Translations under genes and position numbers: made by a program
Assembly (NCBI RefSeq): GCF_005796105.1
Contig: NZ_VAUO01000007.1
Location: 124,001 to 188,000 of the forward strand
Source: Pseudomonas mosselii
Lineage (GTDB): Bacteria > Pseudomonadota > Gammaproteobacteria > Pseudomonadales > Pseudomonadaceae
DNA length: 64,000 bases
Direction of reading: 5' to 3'
Shown: positions 26,476 through 40,022 of the stretch, in pieces
Position numbering within the stretch: the first letter of the stretch is position 1
Layout: every line of letters begins with the position of its first letter
The notes under the pieces: model-generated
The model's database searches: none
What the model was told of the DNA's origin: nothing
Seen by the model: only the letters and a program-made list of their open reading frames with translations

Positions 26476-28218
26476 TTGGATGCGAGCACCATCAACAGCC
26501 TGTTCCTGATCGGCGCACTGCTGGTCGGAGCAAGTATTCTGGTCAGCTCGCTGTCATCGCGCCTGGGCATCCCCATTCTCGTCATCATCCTCGCCGTCGG
26601 CATGGTCGCCGGGGTGGACGGTGGCGGCATCATCTTCAACAACTACCCGACCGCCTACTTGGTGGGTAACTTGGCCTTGGCCGTAATCCTGCTGGACGGC
26701 GGCCTGCGCACCCGGGTAGCGAGCTTTCGCGTCGCCCTGTGGCCAGCCCTGTCGCTGGCCACGGTTGGCGTGCTGATCACCACCGGGCTGACGGGCATGA
26801 TCGCCGCCTGGCTGTTCAACCTGAGCCTGATCCAAGGCCTGCTGATCGGCGCCATCGTCGGTTCCACCGACGCGGCGGCAGTGTTCTCGCTGCTCGGCGG
26901 CAAGGGCCTGAACGAGCGGGTCACCGCGACGCTTGAGATCGAATCGGGCAGCAACGACCCAATGGCGGTATTTCTCACCGTCACCCTGATCGACATGATC
27001 GCCAGCGGCCAGACCGGCCTGCACTGGAGTTTGCTCACCCACCTGGTTCGCGAGTTCGGCATCGGCAGCCTGCTGGGCCTGGGCGGCGGCTGGCTGATGC
27101 TGCAACTGGTCAACCGTATCAACCTGGCGGGCGGGCTGTACCCGATCCTGGTCGTGGCGGGCGGGCTGGTGGTGTTTTCGCTGACCAACGCCCTGCACGG
27201 CAGCGGCTTCCTGGCCGTGTACCTATGCGGCCTGGTGCTGGGCAACAAGCCGATCCGCAGCCGTCACGGCATCCTGCATATGCTCGATGGCATGGCCTGG
27301 CTGGCGCAGATCGGCATGTTCCTGGTGCTGGGCCTGCTGGTCACGCCCCATGACCTGCTGCCCATCGCTGTCCCCGCGCTGTGCCTGGCCCTGTGGATGA
27401 TTCTGGTGGCGCGCCCACTTTCGGTGGTCGCGGCGCTGTTGCCGTTCAAAGCGTTCCATGGCCGCGAGAAAGCCTTCATCAGTTGGGTAGGCCTGCGCGG
27501 CGCGGTGCCGATCATTCTCGCAGTGTTCCCGTTGATGGCCGGCCTACCGGACGCGCAGCTGTTCTTCAACCTGGCGTTCTTCATCGTGCTGATCTCGCTG
27601 CTGGTGCAAGGCACCAGCCTGCCGTGGATGGCCAAGCTGCTGAAGGTCACCGTACCGCCGGACCCGGCGCCGATCTCGCGCTCCGCACTGGAGGTGCACA
27701 TCACCAGCGAGTGGGAGCTGTTCGTCTATCGCCTGGGCGCCGAAAAGTGGTGCATCGGCGCCGCCCTGCGCGAGCTGAAAATGCCCGAAGGCACGCGGAT
27801 TGCCGCGCTGTTTCGCGGTGAGCAGCTGTTGCACCCTTCGGGCAGCACGGTGCTGGAGGTCGGCGACATGCTCTGCGTGATCGGCCACGAACACAACCTG
27901 CCGGCACTGGGCAAGCTGTTCAGCCAGGCGCCACAGCGCGGCCTGGACCTGCGCTTCTTCGGCGACTTCGTGCTCGAAGGCGATGCCGAGTTGGGTGCGG
28001 TGGCCACCCTGTATGGCCTGAAACTCGATGGCCTGGACGCGAAAATGCCGCTTGCGCAGTTCATCCGACAAAAGGTCGGAGGCGCTCCAGTGGTAGGCGA
28101 TCAGATCGAATGGCACGGCACGATCTGGACGGTCGCGGTCATGGACGGGAACAAGATCCAGAAAGTCGGCGTCAGATTCCCCGAAGGAACCCGGCCAAGC
28201 CCTGGGTTGTTCCTCTAA
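26476..28218 (+). CDS. cvrA: Potassium/proton antiporter (CvrA/NhaP2 type)
   Basis: 580-residue CPA1-family antiporter. The membrane part (about 1-385) has the acidic motif [12 protein letters not shown] and [15 protein letters not shown] [14 protein letters not shown]. It is followed by a TrkA-C-type cytosolic domain (about 405-490, [12 protein letters not shown]...[12 protein letters not shown]) and a C-terminal CorC/HlyC-like domain ([20 protein letters not shown]). It exports K+ in exchange for protons and helps survival at low osmolarity or K+ overload. I choose the TTG at 26476 because CGGAG lies 9 bases upstream; a TTG at 26470 would be too close to it. Confidence 0.9.
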   Translation: MDASTINSLFLIGALLVGASILVSSLSSRLGIPILVIILAVGMVAGVDGGGIIFNNYPTAYLVGNLALAVILLDGGLRTRVASFRVALWPALSLATVGVLITTGLTGMIAAWLFNLSLIQGLLIGAIVGSTDAAAVFSLLGGKGLNERVTATLEIESGSNDPMAVFLTVTLIDMIASGQTGLHWSLLTHLVREFGIGSLLGLGGGWLMLQLVNRINLAGGLYPILVVAGGLVVFSLTNALHGSGFLAVYLCGLVLGNKPIRSRHGILHMLDGMAWLAQIGMFLVLGLLVTPHDLLPIAVPALCLALWMILVARPLSVVAALLPFKAFHGREKAFISWVGLRGAVPIILAVFPLMAGLPDAQLFFNLAFFIVLISLLVQGTSLPWMAKLLKVTVPPDPAPISRSALEVHITSEWELFVYRLGAEKWCIGAALRELKMPEGTRIAALFRGEQLLHPSGSTVLEVGDMLCVIGHEHNLPALGKLFSQAPQRGLDLRFFGDFVLEGDAELGAVATLYGLKLDGLDAKMPLAQFIRQKVGGAPVVGDQIEWHGTIWTVAVMDGNKIQKVGVRFPEGTRPSPGLFL

Positions 28219-28244
28219 ACTCCGATTGGCCTTGTCGTACAAGA

Positions 28245-31200
28245 ATGCTGCCTATGTCCCTGCGCGTTTATTGCCACGCAGCCCTGCTTGGGCTGTGCCT
28301 GACCCTGTCGTTCGCCGCCACCGCGGCGCAGGTCCCGACTACCCCTGGCATCCAGAACAGCCTCGACAAGATCGCCGAGCGCAAACTCCCTGAAGCCGAA
28401 CAGAAAGCCGTGCAGCAGGTGCTGGAACAGACCCTGGCACTGCTGTCGAGCAAGGAAGACAGCGAGCAGAAGCTCGCCGACCTCAAGCAGCAGTTGGCCG
28501 GTGCGCCACAACAGATCCGCGAAAGCCAGCGCGAGCTGATCAAGCTCAAGGGCGCGGTCAGCGTACCGGTGACCCAGCGCTACGCCAGCCTCAACGTGCC
28601 GCAACTGGAGCAGATGCTCAGCGAGCGCAGCACCCAGCAAGGCGAGCTGCAAAAAGCCCTGACCGATGCCAACAGCCTGATCATCAACGCCCAGACCCGC
28701 CCAGAGCGCGCCCAGGCCGAGATCAGCGCTAACCAGACGCGCATCCAGCAAATCAACAACAGCCTCAAGTCCGGCAAGGACAATGGCAAGCCGCTGACCA
28801 GCGACCTGCGCAACCAGCTCAACGCCGAGCAAGCCTCGCTCAACGCCCTGACCCTGCTGCGCCGCCAGGAGTTGGCCGGCAACAGCCTGCTGCAAGACCT
28901 AGGCAACGCCCAGCACGACCTGCTGATTGAGCGTGCCGCGCGTCTGGAACAAGAAATCCAGGACTTGCAGACGCTGATCAACGACAAGCGCCTGGCCCAG
29001 TCGCAACAGACCGTCACACAGCAATCGCTGGAAGCGCAAAAGGCTGGCGGCAGCACCCTGCTGGCCAATGAAAGCGCGGCCAACCTCAAGCTCTCCGACT
29101 ACTTGCTCAAAAGCACCGACCGCCTCAACGAACTGACCCAACAGAACCTCAAGGCCAAGCAGCAACTCGACAGCCTGAGCCAGGCCGACCAGGCGCTGGA
29201 TGAGCAGATCAACGTGCTCAAGGGCAGCCTGCTGCTATCCAAGATCCTCTACAAGCAGAAACAGGCCCTTCCGCACCTGAAACTGGACCGTGACCTGGCC
29301 GACCAGATCGCCGACATCCGCCTGTACCAGTTCGAGATCAACCAACAGCGCGAACAAATGAGCAGCCCGTCCAGCTATGTCGACAAGCTGCTGGCCGCCC
29401 AGCCCCAGGAAGATGCCACGCCAGCGTTGCGCAAAGCCCTGCTGGAAGTGGCGATCACCCGCAGCGACCTGCTCGAACGGCTGAACCGCGAGCTGTCGGC
29501 CCTGCTCAACGAGTCGATCACCCTGCAACTGAACCAGAAACAACTGCTCGGCACAGCGCAGAACCTGCGCACCACGCTTGAAGAGCAGATGTTCTGGATT
29601 CCCAGCAACAAGCCACTGGACTGGGAATGGCTCAGCTACGTGCCGCAACGCCTGGCTGATCAGGTCGCCAGTCTGCCGTGGGGCTCGGGAGTCAGCGAAG
29701 TAGCCGATGGACTGATTCAGCGGCCGCTGCTGTTCCTGCCGCTGCTGCTAGTGATCGGCGCACTGCTTTGGCGGCGCAAGGCGCTGTACCGGCGCCTGGG
29801 CAAGGTCCACCAGGACATCGGCCACTTCAAGCGCGACAGCCAGTGGCACACGCCCCAGGCGATTCTCATCAACATCCTGCTGGCCATGCCGCTGGCCCTG
29901 GCCCTGGCCCTGGGCAGCTACGCCCTGCAAATCGACGCCCGCGGACAAAACGCCAACCTCGGTGCGGCGCTGTGGCAACTGGCCCAAGCCTGGCTGGTGT
30001 TCTACACCGCCTACCGCATCCTCGCCCCCGGCGGGGTCGCCGAGATCCACTTCCGCTGGCACAAGCCGCAGGTCGAATTCCTACGTGCCTGGGTGCGCCG
30101 GTTGGGGACCGTGGTCATGGCCCTGGTGGGCGTGGTGGCCGTGGCCGAACATCAGCCTTCGGCGCTGGCCGACGACGTGCTGGGCATCGGCGTAGTACTC
30201 GCTTGCTACGCCCTGATGGCCTGGTTGCTGAGCCGCCTGCTGCTGAGCAGCCCGGCGCACCGCAATACCTCGCTGTTCCGCAAGGCGGTCGGGGTGGCCT
30301 TTACCGCATTGCCCATCGCGCTGTTCGTGGCGGTGTGCTTCGGCTACTACTACACCGCGCTCAAGCTCACCGACCGGCTCATCTACACCCTGTACCTGCT
30401 GCTGTTCTGGCTGGTGATCGAGGCGGCCTTCGTGCGCGGCCTGTCGGTCGCAGCGCGGCGCCTGGCCTACCAACGCGCCCTGAGCAAGCGTCAGGCGGCC
30501 AAGGAAGGGCTCGATGGCGAAGTGGTGGTCGAAGAGCCGACGCTGGACATCGAACAAGTCAACCAGCAGTCGCTACGCCTGATCCGCCTGGCCTTGCTGG
30601 GTGGCTTCATCGGCGGGCTGTACTGGGTGTGGGCAGACCTGATCACGGTGTTCGCCTACCTGAACAACATCACCCTCTACGAATACACCAGCGGTACAGG
30701 CGCGGCGGCCAGCATGGTGCCGATCAGCCTGGGCGACCTGCTCGGCGCACTGGTGATCGCCGGCATCACCATGGCCTTGGCCAGCAACCTGCCGGGCCTG
30801 CTCGAGGTGCTGGTGCTGTCGCGCCTGAACCTGGCCCAGGGCAGCGCCTACGCGATCACCACGTTGTTGTCCTATGTGATCGCCGGGGTGGGCATCGTCA
30901 GCACCCTGGCCACCCTCGGCGTCAGCTGGGACAAGCTGCAATGGCTGGTGGCGGCATTGTCACTGGGCCTGGGCTTCGGCATGCAGGAGATCTTCGCCAA
31001 CTTCATTTCCGGCATCATGATCCTGTTCGAGCGCCCGGTACGCATCGGCGACACCATCACTATCGGCAATTTGTCCGGCACGGTGAGCCGTATCCGCATC
31101 CGCGCCACCACCATTACCGACTTCGACCGCAAGGACATCATCGTCCCCAACAAGACCTTCATCACCGGCCAATTGATCAACTGGTCGCTGACCGACACAG

Positions 31201-31559
31201 TCACCCGGGTCACGCTGAAGCTGGGCATCGACTACGGCTCGGACCTGGACCTGGTCCGCGACCTGCTGCTCAAGGGCGCCCACGAAAATCCACGGGTACT
31301 CAAGGACCCGGAGCCGATCGTGTACTTCCTGAACTTCGGCGAAAGCTCACTGGACCATGAGCTGCGCATGCATGTGCGCGACCTGGGCGACCGCAACCCG
31401 ACCCTGGATGAGCTGAACCGCTACATCAATCGCGAGTTCAAGGCCCACGACATCAAGATCTCAGTGCGCCAGGTGGAGGTATTCCTGATGGATACCAAGA
31501 ACGGCAAGCAGCAGTTGATCCCCATGGACGGCAAGCCTGATAGCACACCTGGGGCCTGA
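28245..31559 (+). CDS. MscK-type mechanosensitive channel
   Basis: About 1104 residues: signal peptide (GLCLTLSFAATAAQ), a periplasmic coiled-coil region of about 450 residues rich in Q, L and E, a cluster of about 11 transmembrane helices and a C-terminal MscS core. The pore helix and beta-domain are clear: LGFGMQEIFANFISGIMILF, ERPVRIGDTITIG and DIIVPNKTFITGQLINWSL. MscK/KefA channels open on hypo-osmotic stress. The C-terminus ends about 50 residues after the MscS domain. Start uncertain: ATG 28245 or ATG 28254. It follows the antiporter closely; both concern ion and osmotic balance. Confidence 0.9.
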   Translation: MLPMSLRVYCHAALLGLCLTLSFAATAAQVPTTPGIQNSLDKIAERKLPEAEQKAVQQVLEQTLALLSSKEDSEQKLADLKQQLAGAPQQIRESQRELIKLKGAVSVPVTQRYASLNVPQLEQMLSERSTQQGELQKALTDANSLIINAQTRPERAQAEISANQTRIQQINNSLKSGKDNGKPLTSDLRNQLNAEQASLNALTLLRRQELAGNSLLQDLGNAQHDLLIERAARLEQEIQDLQTLINDKRLAQSQQTVTQQSLEAQKAGGSTLLANESAANLKLSDYLLKSTDRLNELTQQNLKAKQQLDSLSQADQALDEQINVLKGSLLLSKILYKQKQALPHLKLDRDLADQIADIRLYQFEINQQREQMSSPSSYVDKLLAAQPQEDATPALRKALLEVAITRSDLLERLNRELSALLNESITLQLNQKQLLGTAQNLRTTLEEQMFWIPSNKPLDWEWLSYVPQRLADQVASLPWGSGVSEVADGLIQRPLLFLPLLLVIGALLWRRKALYRRLGKVHQDIGHFKRDSQWHTPQAILINILLAMPLALALALGSYALQIDARGQNANLGAALWQLAQAWLVFYTAYRILAPGGVAEIHFRWHKPQVEFLRAWVRRLGTVVMALVGVVAVAEHQPSALADDVLGIGVVLACYALMAWLLSRLLLSSPAHRNTSLFRKAVGVAFTALPIALFVAVCFGYYYTALKLTDRLIYTLYLLLFWLVIEAAFVRGLSVAARRLAYQRALSKRQAAKEGLDGEVVVEEPTLDIEQVNQQSLRLIRLALLGGFIGGLYWVWADLITVFAYLNNITLYEYTSGTGAAASMVPISLGDLLGALVIAGITMALASNLPGLLEVLVLSRLNLAQGSAYAITTLLSYVIAGVGIVSTLATLGVSWDKLQWLVAALSLGLGFGMQEIFANFISGIMILFERPVRIGDTITIGNLSGTVSRIRIRATTITDFDRKDIIVPNKTFITGQLINWSLTDTVTRVTLKLGIDYGSDLDLVRDLLLKGAHENPRVLKDPEPIVYFLNFGESSLDHELRMHVRDLGDRNPTLDELNRYINREFKAHDIKISVRQVEVFLMDTKNGKQQLIPMDGKPDSTPGA

Positions 31560-33104
<1,545 letters not shown>

Positions 33105-33148
33105 ATCCTGGGGCTGCGCAACAACCCCAACATTATCAAGGAGATAAA

Positions 33149-33583
33149 ATGTCCAACCCCCTGGTAATCCCCTGCCCCCACTGCAACGGCCTGAGCCGAC
33201 TGCCCGCCGACCGCCTGGGTGACAGCCCAAAGTGCGGTCGCTGCAAGCAAGACATGCTGCTAACCCGCCCGTTCGACCTTAGCCAAGGCAACTACAGCGC
33301 CCAGATCAAGGGCGACCTGCCACTGCTGCTGGATGTCTGGGCCGACTGGTGCGGCCCATGCAAGAGCTTCGCGCCGGTGTTCGAGCAAGCCGCCCGCCAA
33401 CTCACCGGCCGCTGCCGCCTGGCCAAGCTCGACAGCGAAGCCAACCGCAACCTGGCAGGAGAACTGGGCATCCGCTCGATCCCCAGTCTGATCCTGTTTA
33501 AAAATGGCCGCGAAGTGAGCCGCCAGGCCGGCGCGTTGCCACTCCCGTCATTGCTGGAGTGGCTGCTCGGGCAGGGAGTCTAG
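33149..33583 (+). CDS. trxC: Thioredoxin 2 (TrxC)
   Basis: 144-residue thioredoxin with the extra N-terminal zinc ribbon (CPHC...CGRC, within residues 9-31) that marks TrxC, followed by the thioredoxin fold with WCGPC. It reduces protein disulfides in oxidative stress. AAGGAGATAAA precedes the ATG. Its stop codon overlaps the stop codon of the convergent parA-like gene (33580-33583). Confidence 0.96.
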   Translation: MSNPLVIPCPHCNGLSRLPADRLGDSPKCGRCKQDMLLTRPFDLSQGNYSAQIKGDLPLLLDVWADWCGPCKSFAPVFEQAARQLTGRCRLAKLDSEANRNLAGELGIRSIPSLILFKNGREVSRQAGALPLPSLLEWLLGQGV

Positions 33584-34353
33584 GCGCTACGTTCGAGCAG
33601 ATCGTGCAGTTCAACGAACTGCTGCGTCAGCTTGTGCCGGGGTTCCAGGTGGATCAGCGGCAGGCTGGCATGGTGGGATTCGCGCATCTTCACCGAACTC
33701 CCCAGGTACACCGGCAGTACCGGCAAGCCTTCGGCCAGCAGTTCGTCGAGCATTTGTTGCGGCAGGCTAGCCCGCGACTGGAACTGGTTGACCACGATGC
33801 CTTCGACGACCAACTCGTCGTTGTGATCTTCCTTGAGCTCGTCGATCTCAGCCAGCAGGCCATACAGTGCCTGACGGGAAAAACTGTCGCAATCGAAGGG
33901 AATTAGCACGCGATCAGCGGCAATCAGCGCAGAAACCGCATAGAAATTCAGCGCAGGTGGCGTGTCGATGTAGATCCGATCGTAATCGTCGTCGAGCGCT
34001 TCGAGCAGTTTGCGCAGCTTGTTGATCTTATGCTTGGCCTCAAGCTTGGGCTGTAGGTCAGCCAGCTCCGGTGTGGCGGTGACGACATGCAGATTGTCGA
34101 ACGGGGTTTCGTAGATATCGACCGTGTTCTTCTTGGCGAACGGCCCGCTGGACAACGACTGCTTGAAGAAATCGGCGATGCCCATGGGGATATCGTCGCC
34201 AGTGAGCCCCGTCAGGTACTGGGTCGAGTTGGCCTGGGCATCCAGGTCGATCAGCAGGGTCCGATAGCCTTCGCTGGCACTCACCGCGGCCAGGTTGCAG
34301 GCAATGCTCGACTTGCCCACGCCACCTTTCTGATTGAATACCACGCGCCGCAT
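33580..34353 (-). CDS. Orphan ParA-family ATPase
   Basis: 257 residues with the deviant Walker A KGGVGKSS at the N-terminus ([22 protein letters not shown]), the switch region [17 protein letters not shown] and [19 protein letters not shown]. It is not next to a parB or an origin, so it is not the chromosome-partition ParA. Such orphan ParA/MinD proteins position large protein clusters or regulate division, and the cargo here is unknown. The start at 34353 has ACGGAGG upstream; the longer frame to 34485 overlaps the LysR gene and is rejected. Confidence 0.9.
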   Translation of the reverse strand: MRRVVFNQKGGVGKSSIACNLAAVSASEGYRTLLIDLDAQANSTQYLTGLTGDDIPMGIADFFKQSLSSGPFAKKNTVDIYETPFDNLHVVTATPELADLQPKLEAKHKINKLRKLLEALDDDYDRIYIDTPPALNFYAVSALIAADRVLIPFDCDSFSRQALYGLLAEIDELKEDHNDELVVEGIVVNQFQSRASLPQQMLDELLAEGLPVLPVYLGSSVKMRESHHASLPLIHLEPRHKLTQQFVELHDLLERSA

Positions 34354-34405
34354 GATTGACCTCCGTGTTTCAACGAATGCCCGAGTATGTGACCAGTGCT
34401 GCGGT

Positions 34406-35311
34406 TTAGCCAGCACCTTCGGGCATTTCCAGAGCCGCCAGCAGCTCGACGAACGCACGGGCCATAGCCGATGCCGACGCCTCACGGCGCACCAGCCAGA
34501 CCGCCGTCATTGCCTCCTCGTCCAACAGCGTGCGGTACACCACGCCCTCGATGCGCATGCGCTGGAACGACGCCGGTAGCACCGACACCCCAAGCCCTGC
34601 CGACACCAGGCCGATAATCGTCATTGCCTCACCGGCCTCCTGGGCGAAGTGCGGGCTGAAGCCTGCCTGGCGCGCCAAATGCAGCAATTGCGCATGCAGA
34701 CCACTGCCGTAGCTACGCGGGAAGAACACGAACGGCTCATGTGCCAGTGCCTGCATGTACAGCCCTTGCGCGCTACCAGCTGCCAACGGATGCGAGGCGT
34801 TCAGCACTGCTACCAGCGGCTCGCGGAACAGTTCGGTACAACGGATGCCAGCCGGCAAAGGCATCGGACGCATCAAACCGACTTCGATGGATTCGTCGAA
34901 CACCGCCTCCACCACCTCACGGCTGCTCATTTCCTTGAGGTTCAGGTGCACCGAAGGGTAGCGCTGGCGGAACGCGTGAATCGCCCGGGGAATACGCGAG
35001 GTGAACGGCGCCGACGAGGTGAAGCCGATCTTCATCTCACCCAGCTCACCCAATTGCGCGCGGCGCGCCACGTCGGCCGCCTTCTCTACCTGCGCCAGCA
35101 CCTGGCGGGCTTCCTCAAGGAACAGCCGCCCGGCCTCGCTGAGTTCGACGCGACGGTTGGTACGCTCGAACAAGCGGGCACCCAGCTCCTGCTCCAGGGC
35201 CTGGATCTGCTGACTCAACGGTGGTTGTGAGATGCCCAGTTGCTGGGCCGCGCGGCCAAAGTGCAGCTCCTCGGCCACGGCAATGAAGTAACGCAGGTGA
35301 CGCAGCTCCAT
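34406..35311 (-). CDS. LysR-family transcriptional regulator (YnfL-like)
   Basis: 301 residues: a typical N-terminal winged HTH ([40 protein letters not shown]) and a LysR substrate-binding domain ([19 protein letters not shown]). It is divergently transcribed from an MFS exporter gene, the arrangement of E. coli ynfL/ynfM, so it probably controls that transporter. The inducer is unknown. Confidence 0.92.
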   Translation of the reverse strand: MELRHLRYFIAVAEELHFGRAAQQLGISQPPLSQQIQALEQELGARLFERTNRRVELSEAGRLFLEEARQVLAQVEKAADVARRAQLGELGEMKIGFTSSAPFTSRIPRAIHAFRQRYPSVHLNLKEMSSREVVEAVFDESIEVGLMRPMPLPAGIRCTELFREPLVAVLNASHPLAAGSAQGLYMQALAHEPFVFFPRSYGSGLHAQLLHLARQAGFSPHFAQEAGEAMTIIGLVSAGLGVSVLPASFQRMRIEGVVYRTLLDEEAMTAVWLVRREASASAMARAFVELLAALEMPEGAG

Positions 35312-35433
35312 GATTGGCTCCGAACAAGTCGTATAACGTCTTAAACAGGTCGAACAATATATTGGATCTAATCATTAGCCAGCTATATGCTTTTTTCATC
35401 GCAGCACCGGCCCCGCGCCCGAGGTACCCTTTC
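35312..35433. promoter_or_regulatory. LysR-MFS divergent control region
   Basis: 122 bases, more AT-rich than the genes around it. It contains the palindrome CAATATATTG at 35355-35364 and a repeated CAAGTCGTATAACGTC / ACAGGTCGAAC motif, candidates for the LysR box and overlapping promoters. Confidence 0.4.
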
Positions 35434-36675
35434 GTGAGAACCGCCGCAGCCCCCTTTGCCCCCGAACCCGAACCTGCCGTGAACGACAGCTGGATCGAAA
35501 AAGGCACCCCCGCCTTCATGAAGACCGTACTGGCGCTGTTCAGCGGCGGTTTCGCCACCTTTGCCCTGCTCTACTGCGTACAGCCGATGATGCCGCTGCT
35601 GTCGCAGGAGTTCGCCATCAACGCAGCCCAGAGCAGCCTGGTGCTGTCGGTATCCACCGCCATGCTCGCCATCGGTCTGCTGATCACCGGGCCTATTTCC
35701 GACCGTATCGGGCGCAAGCCGGTGATGGTCTTCGCGCTGCTGTGCGCGGCGTTGTCGACCCTGGCCAGCGCGGTGATGCCAAGCTGGGAACTGGTGCTGG
35801 CCACGCGCGCCTTGGTAGGCCTTTCGCTGAGCGGCCTGGCGGCAGTCGCGATGACCTACCTGAGCGAAGAGATCCACCCACAGCACATCGGCCTGGCCAT
35901 GGGCTTGTACATTGGCGGCAATGCCATCGGCGGGATGAGCGGACGGCTGATCAGCGGCGTGCTGATCGACTTCGTCAGCTGGCACACCGCGATGCTGGTG
36001 ATTGGCGGCCTGGCGCTGGTAGCCGCGCTGGTGTTCTGGAAGGTGCTGCCCGAATCGCGCAATTTCCGCGCCCAGGCCATGAACCCACGCAGCCTGCTGG
36101 ATGGCTTCGTGATGCACTTCAAGGATGCCGGGCTCCCATGGCTGTTCCTCGAAGCATTCCTGCTGATGGGCGCCTTCGTCACGCTGTTCAACTACATCGG
36201 CTACCGCCTGTTGGCTGGCCCTTACCACATGAACCAGGCGCTGGTCGGGCTGCTGTCGGTGGTCTACCTGTCGGGTATCTACAGCTCGGCCCAGGTCGGC
36301 GCACTGGCCGATAAGCTGGGTCGGCGCAAGGTGTTCTGGGCCAGTATCGTGGTAATGGCTGGCGGCCTGCTGATGACAATGACCAACCCGCTAACGCTGA
36401 TCATCCTTGGCATGCTGGTGTTCACCTTCGGCTTCTTCGGCGCGCATTCGGTAGCCAGTAGCTGGATCGGACGCCGGGCCTTCAAGGCCAAGGGGCAGGC
36501 CTCATCGCTCTACCTGTTCTGCTATTACGCAGGATCTAGCGTGGCGGGGACCGCCGGCGGGATGTTCTGGCACCAGTGGGGCTGGAACGGTATCGGGCTG
36601 TTCATCGGCAGCTTGCTGGCCGTGGCGTTGGCAGTAGCCGTGCATCTGAGTCGATTGGCGCCGAAGTCGGCATAA
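35434..36675 (+). CDS. MFS transporter (YnfM-like exporter)
   Basis: About 413 residues, 12 transmembrane helices, with the MFS motif A after helix 2 (GPISDRIGRKPVMVFAL) and again in the second half (GALADKLGRRKVFWAS). Resembles the YnfM/arabinose-efflux branch. A GTG at 35434 with GAGG 9 bases upstream is preferred over the distant ATG at 35314, which nearly abuts the divergent LysR start. Met at PAFMKTVLALF is another possibility. Substrate unknown. Confidence 0.85.
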   Translation: MRTAAAPFAPEPEPAVNDSWIEKGTPAFMKTVLALFSGGFATFALLYCVQPMMPLLSQEFAINAAQSSLVLSVSTAMLAIGLLITGPISDRIGRKPVMVFALLCAALSTLASAVMPSWELVLATRALVGLSLSGLAAVAMTYLSEEIHPQHIGLAMGLYIGGNAIGGMSGRLISGVLIDFVSWHTAMLVIGGLALVAALVFWKVLPESRNFRAQAMNPRSLLDGFVMHFKDAGLPWLFLEAFLLMGAFVTLFNYIGYRLLAGPYHMNQALVGLLSVVYLSGIYSSAQVGALADKLGRRKVFWASIVVMAGGLLMTMTNPLTLIILGMLVFTFGFFGAHSVASSWIGRRAFKAKGQASSLYLFCYYAGSSVAGTAGGMFWHQWGWNGIGLFIGSLLAVALAVAVHLSRLAPKSA

Positions 36676-36724
36676 GGCATTCGCGGTGCTCCGGCATTGC
36701 GACCACCGCGACTAGGCCCTCGGA

Positions 36725-37072
36725 TCAGTTGATGATCTCGACAATATCCACATCCACTTCACGGCTCATCAAGTGCTTCTCCACCTCACCGGTCAGCTTG
36801 ACGCGGGTCTTCTCGTTAAACGGCGTGGGTGGCAAGTCTTCATCGTCGATCTCGACGGTGATGGTGCCGGTGTTGTCCTTGAACTCGTACTTGTCGTCGT
36901 TGTTGATCTTCTTGGTGACGAAGCCTTGCAGCACGACCGGGGTATCGTCGGCAGCGTCGTTGGCCGCAGCGACGGTGGTCACGGCCTGGGCGCCAGGGCC
37001 GGTGTAGCCGGCAGCCAGGGCGGCCGTGCTGAACAGCGGGGCGAGGATCAGGGGCAGGTAACGGGCTTTCAT
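36725..37072 (-). CDS. YgiW/YdeI-family stress-tolerance OB-fold protein
   Basis: 115-residue exported protein: signal peptide (1 to about 21, PLILAPLFSTAALAAGYTGPG) and a bacterial OB-fold (BOF) domain (VVLQGFVTKKINNDDKYEFKDNTGTITVEIDDE...RVKLTGEVE). The YGPG-like motif after the signal and the GxIxVEID strand are typical. Relatives contribute to peroxide, acid and cationic-peptide tolerance. The start at 37072 gives a normal signal peptide. Confidence 0.85.
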   Translation of the reverse strand: MKARYLPLILAPLFSTAALAAGYTGPGAQAVTTVAAANDAADDTPVVLQGFVTKKINNDDKYEFKDNTGTITVEIDDEDLPPTPFNEKTRVKLTGEVEKHLMSREVDVDIVEIIN

Positions 37073-37148
37073 GATGATCGGGTCCTGTTTGCGTTTTGAT
37101 GCGCCCAGATTACCGACGATCGCTGAATTCAAACTTAATCCAAACAAA

Positions 37149-37200
37149 CGCGGGACCAGCCCGCTTCCACGCCTGTACGTGGAAGCGGGCTGGTCCCGCG
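37149..37200. repeat. Perfect 23-bp REP hairpin
   Basis: Two perfectly complementary 23-base arms (CGCGGGACCAGCCCGCTTCC... ) around a 6-base loop, 13 bases after the hemE stop. This is a head-to-head REP variant of the GGGACCAGCCCGC type, and could also end or stabilise the hemE transcript. Confidence 0.85.
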
Positions 37201-37213
37201 ATAGGTAAGCGGT

Positions 37214-38278
37214 TTACCCGTGGTACTGCGCCGACAGCTCGTGCACGGCGTTGATGAACACGCCAGCGTGCTCAGGGTCGACTTCCGGCGTGATGCCGTG
37301 GCCGAGGTTGAACACATGGCCGCTGCCGTTGCCGTAGCTGGCCAGGATACGCGCCACTTCCTTGCGGATAGCCTCGGGCTTGGCGTACAACACGGTCGGG
37401 TCCATGTTGCCCTGCAAGGCCACCTTGTCACCGACGCGGCGGCGCGCATCGCCGATCTCGCAGGTCCAGTCCAGGCCCAAGGCGTCGGCGCCGGCTTCGG
37501 CGATGCTTTCCAGCCACAGGCCACCGTTCTTGGTGAACAGGATGACTGGCACCTTGCGCCCTTCGTGCTCGCGGATCAGGCCGCTGACGATCTTGCGCAT
37601 ATAGTTAAGCGAGAACTCCTGATAAGCCGCCGCCGACAGGTTGCCACCCCAGGTGTCGAAGATCTGCACCGCCTGCGCGCCCGCCAGGATCTGGCCGTTG
37701 AGGTAGCTGGTGACCGACTGGGCCAGCTTATCCAGCAGCAAGTGCAGGGCTTCGGGGTTGTCGTAGGCCATGGCCTTGGTCTTGCGGAAGTCCTTCGACG
37801 AACCGCCCTCGACCATATAGGTGGCCAGGGTCCAGGGGCTGCCGGAGAAGCCAATCAGCGGCACGCGGCCATTGAGTTCGCGGCGGATGGTGCTGACCGC
37901 GTCCATGACGTAGCCCAAGTCCTTCTGCGGATCGGGGATCGGCAGTGCCTCGATATCCGCCAGGGTGCTGACGACCTTCTTGAAACGCGGGCCTTCGCCG
38001 GTTTCAAAATACAGGCCCTGACCCATGGCATCGGGGATGGTGAGGATGTCCGAGAACAGAATCGCCGCATCCAGCGGGTAGCGCTCCAGCGGCTGCAAGG
38101 TGACCTCGCAGGCGAACTGCGGGTTCATGCACAGGCTCATGAAGTCACCCGCCTTGGCACGGCTGGCGCGGTACTCCGGCAAGTAGCGGCCGGCCTGGCG
38201 CATCATCCAGACTGGGGTGACGTCTACGGGTTGCTTGAGCAGCGCGCGCAGGAAACGATCGTTCTTCAGGGCAGTCAT
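37214..38278 (-). CDS. hemE: Uroporphyrinogen decarboxylase
   Basis: 354 residues, the family length. It converts uroporphyrinogen III to coproporphyrinogen III in heme synthesis. The signatures [16 protein letters not shown] near the N-terminus and [17 protein letters not shown] are clear, as is the C-terminal [15 protein letters not shown]. It lies downstream of gltD on the same strand with a repeat-bearing gap of 217 bases. Confidence 0.97.
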   Translation of the reverse strand: MTALKNDRFLRALLKQPVDVTPVWMMRQAGRYLPEYRASRAKAGDFMSLCMNPQFACEVTLQPLERYPLDAAILFSDILTIPDAMGQGLYFETGEGPRFKKVVSTLADIEALPIPDPQKDLGYVMDAVSTIRRELNGRVPLIGFSGSPWTLATYMVEGGSSKDFRKTKAMAYDNPEALHLLLDKLAQSVTSYLNGQILAGAQAVQIFDTWGGNLSAAAYQEFSLNYMRKIVSGLIREHEGRKVPVILFTKNGGLWLESIAEAGADALGLDWTCEIGDARRRVGDKVALQGNMDPTVLYAKPEAIRKEVARILASYGNGSGHVFNLGHGITPEVDPEHAGVFINAVHELSAQYHG

Positions 38279-38410
38279 GTCGGCATCCGGAAAAAAAGTG
38301 CGGGCATTTTCTCAGACGCAGACGCAAAAGGCACGGCCAAGGCCATGCGTTTTGTCTATTGGGTGCCGTAGATCAAACGATCTTGTATACAAAAAATGGC
38401 TTTGGGGGCC

Positions 38411-38482
38411 GCTTCGCAGCCCTTTCGCGGCACCAGGCCGCTCCTACAGGGGTAGGACCGGCCCGAAAGGGCTGCAAGGCAG
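38411..38482. repeat. REP element with flanking 12-bp inverted repeat
   Basis: GCAGCCCTTTCG at 38416-38427 pairs perfectly with CGAAAGGGCTGC at 38464-38475. Between them is a REP core (GCGGCACCAGGCCGCTCC...). Located between gltD and hemE. Confidence 0.75.
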
Positions 38483-38495
38483 CCCGCAGGATGGA

Positions 38496-40020
<1,525 letters not shown>

Positions 40021-40022
40021 TT

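Noticed and set aside
29678..31360. A 560-codon plus-strand frame inside the MscK gene
   Set aside because: Out-of-frame reading of mscK; R/P/G/H-rich without domain motifs.
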